This document shows positions 18,968 through 27,061 of a DNA stretch of 27,061 bases, piece by piece; position 1 is the first letter of the stretch, and every line of letters begins with the position of its first letter. Source of the stretch: Apostichopus californicus (Eukaryota > Echinodermata > Holothuroidea > Aspidochirotida > Stichopodidae); assembly GCA_020650975.1 (NCBI GenBank), contig JAIPMN010009377.1, forward strand, positions 4,277-31,337. Reading direction: 5' to 3'. The notes below the pieces were generated by a model. The model had not been told where the DNA came from. It did no database searches and was given only the letters and a program-made list of their open reading frames with translations. Both the position numbers and the translations under genes were made by a program.

Positions 18968-19295
18968 GAATAGTCCGTACAAGTATCCGTACATATGACC
19001 ACACAATTTTTAAAGTTGGTTTTCTCCTAGTTGTGACAATATTTTGATCACATAATACCTTATATGGAAAGATAATCATCCAATAAAGAAATATTTGTCC
19101 TCTTTAGTTCATATATCAATTATGGTAAAATATGGTAGAATAATGAATTTTGTGTTGATATGTCATGTTAGGCCGAGCTTACCTTACCCGTGTTATTTTG
19201 TAACATGAGGTTCACGTTTTCAATTTTCGAAGTTGTGTTTTGCGTTTTCTTCCGACAAAGTTGGGACACAAATTCTACGGTGTCTCTTAAGTGTC
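18968..19295. repeat. dispersed repeat, copy A
   Basis: Alignable with 21755-22110 in the same orientation. Shared landmarks: AAGTATCCGTAC, TATGGAAAGATAAT, CATAAAGAA/AATAAAGAA, TTGTCCT, TGTTAGG, TGTAACAT, AGGTTCAC. It ends with ACACAAATTCTACGGTGTCT (19266-19285). Family not recognised. Confidence 0.7.
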
Positions 19296-19954
19296 AAATT
19301 ACTTGATATGTGAGATAGCGCACTCTGCTCTTCTTGGACTACGACAATATCAAGATTTACATTCTGCCAAAAGTCACAATTTAAAGTTCATTTGCTGAAC
19401 AATTCTAGGAGGGTGTGTTAGTTTTGATGAAAACCTCCGAGTTCGTCAAGCACCGGTGTTCACCATAAGACGAGCTAGGCCACAAACCCGCAACATGTTA
19501 CCGGACTTACCGAAATTTGTGCAGAAATTGAATAAACTATACATATACTCTAAGTATAGGAAATTTAATGTCCCTAAATGCTTACCTTGTACCGAGCTGG
19601 GAATATATATCTATATATATTTATATAGCCATGTACGTGGAGGGGCGGCAGAGCTGTGTGTGTATACAAAGCGTGGTGACCGTCACCACTGTCGGGCGAT
19701 CGATATTTCATTTACCAGGGGCGTGTGTCAAAGGGTGGGGGGGGGGGCGGATGCCTCCACTGTCAGTCTGGGAAACATGTATAGCAGGAGGACTATTTTA
19801 CATTCAGTCCGGGAAGATATAGTCCACGCCCGGGCACATATCCTCAGGCGTGTGCGGCTTCCCCCCCCCCTCCCCAGAAATTCAAGAGCATATCGATTCT
19901 TTGTGGCACAATATATCACACTTTAATAATTTCAGTTTGAAATATGACTCATAC
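19296..19954. other. unassigned sequence with hAT-like G-rich fragment
   Basis: CAGGGGCGTGTGTC at 19716, followed by a G run, resembles a hAT-type left end, and a C run lies at about 19861-19870. The 156-codon plus-strand frame 19456-19926 crosses these. A minus-strand 39-nt stretch 19549-19511 (acttag| to TTTCG|GTAAGT) could be an optional phase 1-1 exon, but support is slight. Confidence 0.4.
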
Positions 19955-20094
19955 CTGTAATGCTATAAACCTGTGGAGTTGACACGGACGTGATTTTGGA
20001 ATGATTTACTTCCAGCAAGCCAAAAAGAACTTCTGATTTGCCAACGTCTTGTCCAGTAGCAAATCTCAACGAAATAGAACCATTGTAACATTTT
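19955..20094 (-). CDS. candidate stem exon of the distal N-terminus
   Basis: 140 nt between gagtaatcttcag| (poor pyrimidine tract) and ATTACAG|GTATGAG. Open in the phase set by the previous candidate: KCYNGSISLRFATGQDVGK, then SEVLFGLLEVNHSKITSV and STPQVYSITG, with sequons NGS and NHS. It ends in phase 1, exactly what exon 2 at 11317 needs, and the joined reading ([11 protein letters not shown]) is continuous. No domain recognised; stem-like composition. Confidence 0.42.
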
Positions 20095-21754
20095 CTGAAG
20101 ATTACTCTCTTTATCTCCCCAAGTCCGTTTCAAGGAAATCGATAGTCACTATTGAAGGGGAGGAACAAAGCTGTCGAAACAAACACTCTGAAATGACTGA
20201 GTGACCATAAGCATAATTTGTTGTGCAAATTAAATAGGGGAGTCTACTGAAATGGATAACATGAGTATTTCTCTGCAACTACCCTCCAACCCCCCCCCCC
20301 CCCCGCCCCAAGGCCGGTCGTAAACAGTCTTTGAATGTGATAAAAGTTAGATAATTGGAAAGATAACTCTTTAAACAATCATTTTCCGTTTCAAGCTAAA
20401 AAGCAAAACAGTCTTTGTACGGAAAACGGTAAGTTGAATTTGAAGGTCTCTATGATGGAGCAATATAGAACGCTTAAGGTGTATCTCTCTCTCTCTCTCT
20501 CTCTTTAGTGCATTGTTGCACGGGAAAGAGGAAATGGAATTGATATGCATTGATAAGCACAAGTTTGCGTTTGGACCTAAATTAAAGACCTAATTTATTG
20601 AGGTCTAAGCCGTTATTATTTCAAGGGGAGTACCCCCTCCCCGACCGCCATCATTGAAGCTGGTTTCAATGGCCTCAGTGACATACAGCTTCCTTTATAA
20701 AATTATTGATCATCTATTCCATTAGTCAAGGTCTATGCCCCTATCTAAACCAGTCGGGGACAATTTAATACCCTCCCCCCCCCCACCGCCTCACACACAA
20801 CCATCTTTTACAGCGTACTGTTACGTCACTGGTGTGTCCTGTCTTAGCACTATAGACGATCGGCGACTAATTGTAACTTTTGTAAGCTGTAAGCTGGAAG
20901 GGCGCCAGGTGAATGTTTAGTCAAAGGCCCTCATAACTTGAATCCTTACGTGTAAATTCATCGAACCTTAAAGGGACGCGTGAATCTATATATACTGGCA
21001 ACCGGACCCTTCGGATTCTCATCTCTTCCACCTTACGACGGAAACGCGTTTGCTTTTCATAAGAGCTTCAAATGGCCGTACGGTAATTCTCGTTTACGAT
21101 ATGTTATGTTATTTTTGATGACGGTCTGAGCTCTTACAAGATTTCAATAATTTTCAATAATTATGTGTACATTACCCTAAATTGTGAGCTGCCTTCTAAA
21201 ATGTCTCCTTTTTCTCCAACTTCATACTTTTCATATCGGCAATTTAGCTTTTTGCTTCAAACTTTTATAAGAAAATTCTTTCCGAAATTTCGCAACTATT
21301 TCTGGAAATAAGTTAGGCACACTTACATTATTGATTAATTTATAAAATATGCTGTCAACTTTAATTTTATTACCAAGCCTGGCAGTCAGTTTTATTTATG
21401 TAATGAGGCACTTTTGAATCCCCCCCCCCCCTACAAATTTAGGGTGCTGTTTGGTTGGCCCTCTGCCAGTCCACACTCGCTCCGCTGCCCTGACTGCTCT
21501 CAAACAAACGCACAAACCTCTTGAGTGGTACGACTCTTGATGAAAGTACTGCATATCAAATATACCTATGTGATTTTATCTCCATGTTAACTTATGAATT
21601 ATTCATAAACCGATGCTGCACACAATTACACGTAGTACCTCACAAACAATACTTCAGCGAAGAAATACCAAAAAGAGGGCGTTATTATTATTCGTCGAAT
21701 AACACGGTTATACGTTGGTCTTTGATGATCTTATTTGTAGTATATGAATGGCTT
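20095..21754. other. unassigned sequence with C runs and a CT microsatellite
   Basis: C runs are at about 20290, 20776 and 21420, and (CT)n at about 20484-20505. No exon recognised. In the distal-exon model this is intron. Confidence 0.45.
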
Positions 21755-22110
21755 CTATAAGTATCCGTACGCATAACAACCGATATTTAAGATTCCTTTT
21801 CTCGTTGTTATGGCAAGATTTCTATGATATGACAATTCTCTATGGAAAGATAATAACGCCATAAAGAACTGTTGTCCTTATGACGGTTTATTTCGGTTAT
21901 TGTAAAGTATGGTATCAGAAGAAATTTTGTACTCATATGTAATGTTAGGTCGATTGCAAAAATCAGTGATACAATGTAACATTAGGTTCACAGCTTTCAA
22001 ATTTCGGTGTGCGTGAAAGCGAGACAGAGCGCAATAAAGAACGTATATTAAATAACGTATTTGCAAAAGTGAAGAGACACCGTAGAATTCGTGTTTGGGG
22101 AAAACACGCT
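21755..22110. repeat. dispersed repeat, copy B, with inverted tail
   Basis: Same body as copy A. Its end carries AGAGACACCGTAGAATTCGT (22073-22092), the reverse complement of the copy A tail, so the terminal segment is inverted relative to the body. Confidence 0.7.
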
Positions 22111-22389
22111 TTGAGTCCATGCGTTTCTGTATGTTGCCGAGTTGGACGAATCTAATCGTAATAGCCTAATTACCGACTGCGATCCGCGTTACAGTCATTG
22201 CCGACTGTGCAATCTGCGGTCTATTTCACATTTTTTCAAGGTCGGTAAAAGTGTCTCCATAGTTTTCCCTTTCGGGAAACCAAAATGGCATTAACATGAA
22301 ACATAATGACACGAATAAGTTCAATTTAACGTCCTGCTGCTAGTATCATATAATCATCGTATGATGTAAGTATACGAAACCATACATAC

Positions 22390-22425
22390 CTTAGCTGTTT
22401 CAAAATAGAGGGATCCTCATATTGT
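22390..22425 (-). CDS. candidate small stem exon of the distal N-terminus
   Basis: 36 nt between attatgatttcag| and CTAAG|GTATGT, phase 2 to 2. In the phase imposed by the previous candidate exon it reads QYEDPSILKQL. It is short, so support rests on the splice sites and the phase agreement with both neighbours. Confidence 0.35.
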
Positions 22426-22656
22426 CTGAAATCATAATTTCGATATTTTAATTGCGTGTTTAGTGAAATATCGCCCTCTTATAGTTTATCCGAAATTTCA
22501 ACCCAGCATTTATCTTTAGTATAACTTTGAGTTTGGTCGGCAATTTTCCAAAGTATAGCCGAATGTCACTGAAAAACAAAAACAGCATCAATTATTGAAC
22601 CATGGAGCTTTCAAAGTGCCAACGAATTATTAATGTTATTTTAGGTGAATTAAATT

Positions 22657-22915
22657 AATATCTCAGTATCTATAAGATAAGATGTAATATTGAGATACAA
22701 GATCTTAATATCCTAATACCTGTACATAAAGATATTGGAGTATTGAGGTAAAAGATCTTAATATGTTAATACATGTACATTAAGATATTGAAATACTTAG
22801 ACACGGTATCTGAAATATATCAATATCTAAACATTAAGATATTGAAATATTCAGATACGAGATCTTAATAGCATAATATCTTTTACATTACGACAATGAA
22901 ATATTTAGATACGAC
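22657..22915. repeat. AT-rich minisatellite, unit about 53-56 bp, about 5 copies
   Basis: AGATCTTAATA recurs at about 22699, 22755 and 22861, with a degenerate version between. Each is followed by ACAT(T/A)AAGATATTG(A/G)A. Many units hold small inverted repeats (AAGATATTG, CAATATCT). Confidence 0.8.
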
Positions 22916-22940
22916 ATTTCTTCTTACATAAATAACTAAA

Positions 22941-23053
22941 TCAATCAGTCAGTTGGTCGGTCGGTCGGTCAGTCAGTCAGTAAATAGTGAATAAATAAAT
23001 AAGTAAATGAAAATGTAAATAAATGAATGAAAATGAATGAATGAATGAATGAA
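22941..23053. repeat. tetranucleotide microsatellites (GGTC/AGTC)n then (AATA/AATG)n
   Basis: TCAGTCAG, GGTCGGTCGGTC, AGTCAGTCAG, then AAATAAATAAGTAAATG and ATGAATGAATGAATGA. Confidence 0.9.
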
Positions 23054-23087
23054 ATATACATTGCATATCGTGATCAGGCCTACATAT

Positions 23088-23125
23088 CATCAGTATTATC
23101 AACCAACATCAGTATTATCAACCAA
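23088..23125. repeat. 19-bp perfect tandem duplication
   Basis: CATCAGTATTATCAACCAA occurs twice head to tail. Confidence 0.9.
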
Positions 23126-23574
23126 CAAATAACGGGGTAATAATAATAACATGCCAATCGACTTTGGCAGTATAAAGGAGGTAGAGATATAAGAGAAAAG
23201 GACGTGTCGTTTTGCGATTAGAATAGAAGAAATGATAGCATAGCTCAAGAACTACAACTAAAACTATGAATAACCGCCAAATGAGCCTCCCCTTCCCTAC
23301 TATAGGCAACTAGCTAATACTTCAATGTATTATCGGTCCCATTCGGTTAGTTCAAGTGGGTATAGGCCGGCCGGGTAAAGCATTTGAAAAGCATTTAAAT
23401 GTGTTACAAGATATTTAAATATATAATTACAATGAAACTATTTTGAATGAAACAATGTTGATAGGCTCATCTGGAATTGAAGCTGAGTCAGCGTCTATTG
23501 AAAAATGGACTGGAGTCGGAGATAAAATCATGTGATAGGTCTAGTAGTTAAAATCAGCGTGGTCTTTGAAACTA

Positions 23575-23890
23575 TAGAGTGTATTGCATTAGTTTCAGAG
23601 GTAGAGTATACTAAATACTTGCAATGCTACCAGATGTAAGGTGTATAATACTTGAAAAGCTACATACGTTGAGTGTACTATATACTTGAAATGCTACAAG
23701 GTTTAGTGTAATACATACTTGAAATATTACATTGGTATAGAGTGAACTTAATACTTAAAAAGCTACATACGTTGGGTGTACTATATACTTGAAATGCTAC
23801 AAGGTTTAGTGTAATACATACTTGAAATATTACATTGGTAGAGTGAACTTCATACTTGAAATGATATAGGTAGAGAGTACTACATGTAAA
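23575..23890. repeat. 34-bp minisatellite, small array (about 8-9 copies)
   Basis: Unit ATACTTGAAATGCTACA(A)GGTAGAGTGTACTAC-like. A higher-order unit of three monomers (about 101 bp) is repeated: the block starting AGCTACATACGTTG at about 23659 returns at about 23760. Confidence 0.88.
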
Positions 23891-24949
23891 TGTAGTATTG
23901 ACCTATTATATTTATATTCTTTAATCGCAGCCTCAATTACCATGACCTGAAAACTTTCAGTACCCGAGAAGTCATGTAATCTTTCGTGTTATCGATCATT
24001 CGGCGTAAGTTAGGCCTTGTTTTCACACTGCTGTTTACACGTGCACGTTATTTGTGAGCGTTGAAAAATCATTTCATTCATACTGGTTATTTACTTTAAT
24101 CTTAACTTTTTATTATAATATGATGCTTGGATGGCTTTGCCATGACATTCAGAGATAATTGTTGAATCATGTAAGCTACTTAAGAGAGCATGAAGCCAAG
24201 ATTAGGGGTTCATTGTCAGTAATTCTTTGCGGCGTACAACATAGAAATGCCCACAACGTTGCTAAGGGAAGTCACCTCGCCAATGCTACACTTCACTAAT
24301 GAATATTCATGAGCCTCATAGTATCGGCTTAATTGCACGGTGTTTATGATTTGTAACTTGTGGTATATTTTACTCGATTCGTGGTGAAATTCACGCTGTA
24401 TCACGATTTATGTGGTGAACGTGTTGCTATGCATTACATTTGACATTCAGATATTATTCAGATATCATTAAAGAACGTTAATTTGTTTGTTTTACAGGAA
24501 ACCTACAAGTAGTGACACATCTTAACTTATATAGTAGAGAAACTCAGAAAGGCAACCAAGGTTAGCAATGTAGGCAATTTGTGCCTATTTGTGTTTAGAA
24601 TATATTGTACTGGTTAAAGTGACGTAATTAACTGTTATGATCAAGATGTTGTTTTAACATTTTCTTATGTAAATCCCTACCTTAATTCTGACTCGGTCCG
24701 ATAGTTGTGATAGCACATTTTATGTTAAATGTTCATGTAGTCCATAACCTCAAGGAGCAATTATCATTAGTTCTTGCTGACGTCATCGCTTTTATTGTAA
24801 TTGTATCAATAGTGTGTAAAATGCACTATGTGCCAGGTTTATTTACTTTGTGTTTCTTCTCTTTCTATTTTTAGTTTTCACGTTGATGTTTTAATAATCT
24901 GGAATGTCATCAGTAAAGAAATCTTATTGTCACCATTTCTGAGTCTATA
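23891..24949. other. unassigned sequence between the two 34-bp arrays
   Basis: No gene or repeat recognised. A TGACGTCA octamer lies near 24779-24786. Confidence 0.5.
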
Positions 24950-25968
24950 ACTGCTACACTACATATATACTTGGAATGCTACAGGGTAGAGTGTATTACA
25001 CACTTGAAATGATACATAGGTCGAGTGTACTGCATACTTAAACTATTACATAGGTAGAGTGTAATACATACTTACAATGCTACAAGATAGAGTGCAGTAC
25101 ATACTTGAAATGATATTGGTAGAGTGTAGAACATACTTGAAATATTACATAGGTATAGTGTACTAATTACTTGAAATGATATACGTAAAGTGTACAGCAT
25201 ACTTGAAATGCTACATAGGTAGAGTGGACTACATTCTTGAAATGCTACATGGTAGAGTGTACTACATACTTGAAATGATATTGGTAGAGTGTAGAACATA
25301 CTTGAAATATTACATAGGTATAGTGTACTAATTACTTGAAATGATATAGGTAGAGTGTACTACATACTTGAAATGATACATAGGAAGCGTGAACAAATAC
25401 TTGAAATGTTATAGGTAAAGTGTACAGCATACTTGAAATGCTACATAGGTAGAGTGGACTACATTCTTGAAATGCTACATGGTAGAGTGTACTACATACT
25501 TGAAATGATACATTGGTAGAGTGACCTACATAATTGAAATTTTACATAGGTAGAGTGCACTACATACTTGGAATGCTACAAGGTAGAGTGTACTACATAC
25601 TTTCAAATATTACATAGGTAGAGTGAACTAAATACTTGAAATGAAACATAGGAAGCGTGAACAAATACTTGAAATGTTATACTATAGGTAAAGTGTACAG
25701 CATATATACTTGAAATGATACATAGGTAGAGTGAACTACATACTTAAATATTACGTAGGTAGAGTGAACTAAATACTTGCAATTCTACAAGGTATAGTGC
25801 ACTACATACTTGATATGATATATAGGTAGAGTGTACTACATACTTGAAATATTACACAGGTAGAGTGAACTAAATACTTGACATGCTATAGGTAGAGTGT
25901 ACTTCATACTTGAAATGCTACATAGGTAGAGTGAACTGCATGCTTGAAATGCTATCAGAAGAAGAGAG
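24950..25968. repeat. 34-bp minisatellite, main array (about 30 copies)
   Basis: Monomer ACTTGAAATGCTACATAGG then TAGAGTGTACTACAT, about 33-34 bp, same family as 23575-23890. Higher-order repetition is visible: the block from AAATGATATTGGTAGAGTG at about 25107 returns about 167 bp later, and the block AGCATACTTGAAATGCTACA at about 25196 returns near 25427. Monomers are contiguous without unique spacers. Minus-strand frames 25072-25299 and 25836-26102 are read-throughs. Confidence 0.93.
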
Positions 25969-26117
25969 TATCGCATAACTTGAATTGCAGTATACCATGC
26001 AGTTTTACCAGAATTTAAGGTTGGTTTTACGTCATCGGGTAAGATAATATTAGCCATGAAAGTACACGTAAACATAGCTGCAGGCGATAATACAACAACC
26101 AATCTCCTTCTTCATAC

Positions 26118-26189
26118 CTTAGGTCAGAAGATCTATTTCTTCGATAAGCGATCCCCATGTCATAAAATAATAGAGAATTATTAATATAT
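26118..26189 (-). CDS. candidate second exon of the distal N-terminus (stem)
   Basis: 72 nt with a strong pyrimidine tract and acceptor (aattttcttttattgag|) and donor CTAAG|GTATGA, phase 2 to 2. Read in phase with the 26323-26516 exon it continues YINNSLLFYDMGIAYRR then NRSSDLR, with two sequons (NNS, NRS) as expected in a lumenal stem. The intron between them is only 133 nt. No family match recognised. Confidence 0.4.
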
Positions 26190-26322
26190 CTCAATAAAAG
26201 AAAATTCTCTGGTAAACGTATCGTTATTTCATAAGCTTTGATATTTTTGACAATCCTCTATAGATATGTATGATTCATTTCTTTCGTCACAAAAGAACTC
26301 AGGAGACTTGAAAGTGAATCAC

Positions 26323-26516
26323 CCTGGGAAAGATACAGCGCTGTTGCCTCGGGGAACGCCGATAGAGTGCATAGATATTTCATTATATATACTAAAGCCA
26401 TACCAAACTAAATTAATTATTACTAGAAGAAGAAGAAGAAGCAACAATAAAACTTTTTTATGTTTGTGGCAGTAATTTTTGAACATCTCTTTAACCCATT
26501 TGATAAGCCGAGCCAT
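26323..26516 (-). CDS. candidate distal first exon: type II signal-anchor protein N-terminus
   Basis: ATG at 26516 has G at -3 and G at +4, and an in-frame TAA only 9 nt upstream, so this is a real first Met for its frame. The 64 codons give a basic cytosolic tail (MARLIKWVKEMFKNYCHKHKK), then a hydrophobic segment at residues 22-41 made of nine Leu followed by VIINLVWYGF, then a polar region. Five of the Leu codons are a (CTT)5 microsatellite. The frame ends at a good donor, CCAGG|GTGATT, in phase 2. It looks like the anchor of a Golgi glycosyltransferase. Inference: alternative N-terminus of the downstream B4GALT5/6-like gene, or the start of another type II protein. Confidence 0.5.
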
Positions 26517-26804
26517 ATCTCTTTATTCAGTTTGATATTTTGGATTCTTTTTGTCGGCTCAGAGGAGTGTAACAATATCTCATGGATTTTGTTTGTGTGT
26601 TTTCTGTCTTCACAAATATAGTTCTTAATTGTTGGTGTATTCTGTGTTGCTCATTGCACACATGTAGTTCTTAATTGTTGGTTTCGTGTGTTGTTCCTTA
26701 CAAGGCATACTAAAAAAGCACTGTATTACAATTGAGAAACTATTGTCTTACTCAGTTTAAGTTCACGGATCGACTCTGTTTTGTCATCTTTGTCATGTAG
26801 TGGA

Positions 26805-27002
26805 CTATGTCTGAGACGTCTGTTCAGGCATGGGCTACGTGCTGTAGATGAGACTTCATATAATGACAAGCTAAATGCACAATGACAGCTGTGGGTTATG
26901 TGTTGTAAATGAGACGTATGGACAAGTGTGGGCTTTGCATTGTATGTAATACGTCTGGACGGGTATGTGTTATACATTGTATATAATACGCCTAGACGTG
27001 TG
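26805..27002. repeat. degenerate tandem repeat of about 40-bp units
   Basis: (G/T)A(G/T)ACGTCTG or ATACGCCTAGACG followed by GGGCTACGTGCTGTAGATGA-like segments recurs four to five times, the last three copies (26890-27000) being clearest. Just upstream, TAGTTCTTAATTGTTGGT is duplicated at about 26620 and 26665. Confidence 0.6.
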
Positions 27003-27061
27003 CAGGGGCGTCGTGCGAAAATAAATTTTTGGGGGGGGGGGGGCCCGTGAGCAGGTGATGA
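27003..27061 (+). mobile_element. left end of another hAT-like G-rich element, cut by the window edge
   Basis: CAGGGGCGTCGTGCG followed by an A/T stretch and a run of about 13 G, the same end architecture as at 4325 and 5847. Confidence 0.4.

Noticed and set aside
19575-19595. 11-nt stretch between cccag| and |GTAAGC on the minus strand, possible microexon
   Set aside because: Its phase (1 to 0) does not fit exon 2 downstream, and such short matches are expected by chance.
19456-19926. Longest plus-strand open frame (156 codons)
   Set aside because: It crosses a hAT-like end, a G run and a C run, has low-complexity YIYIYI and poly-Pro parts, and matches no family.
24950-25968. Regularly spaced repeats resembling a CRISPR array
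   Set aside because: The units are contiguous 34-bp tandem monomers without unique spacers, in eukaryotic DNA.
19955-26516. N-terminus of an alpha-2,8-sialyltransferase
   Set aside because: The joined candidate stem has a loosely similar layout, but no sialylmotif exon (VGNSG-type) was found on the same strand between 19955 and 12632.

Overview
This is eukaryotic, almost certainly metazoan, nuclear DNA. It is AT-rich, has no operon-like coding, and carries short exons with consensus splice sites, long introns full of repeats, and many transposon remnants with long G or C runs. The one confident gene product matches vertebrate beta-1,4-galactosyltransferase 5/6 as a single pro-orthologue-like sequence. 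Together with the hAT-type debris this suggests a marine invertebrate, perhaps an echinoderm or another invertebrate deuterostome. The species cannot be fixed from this sequence alone.

Main gene (minus strand, 12632 down to 3889): eight coding exons join in one continuous frame. They encode a 517-residue type II Golgi glycosyltransferase of the B4GALT5/6 class (lactosylceramide-synthase type). All splice phases agree, and all hallmark motifs are present: [21 protein letters not shown], the HHH stretch, and two predicted disulfides. Unusual parts are an enlarged glycosylatable stem and a 71-residue basic, proline-rich C-terminal tail.

Upstream on the same strand, four candidate exons at 26516-26323, 26189-26118, 22425-22390 and 20094-19955 join in one open frame. 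They start with a second type II membrane anchor and end in the phase accepted by exon 2 of the B4GALT gene. My best reading is an alternative, distal N-terminus for the same gene (about 599 residues). A separate type II protein whose other exons are not visible cannot be excluded. This is the most interesting testable idea in the window.

Repeat landscape: 2327-2803 and 16843-17433 are hAT-type non-autonomous elements with terminal inverted repeats and 8-bp target duplications. The second has a perfect duplication and sits inside a diverged tandem array of roughly 300-335 bp units. A G-rich hAT-like element fills most of the intron at 5301-6928. A nearly perfect palindromic (foldback) element of about 490 bp lies at 14367-14858 with a 6-bp target duplication. 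Minisatellites lie at 1270-1434, 22657-22915, 23575-23890, 24950-25968 and 26805-27002. A diverged repeat pair lies at 18968-19295 and 21755-22110. No tRNA, rRNA, CRISPR array or viral gene was recognised, and most open frames longer than 60 codons are chance or repeat-derived.
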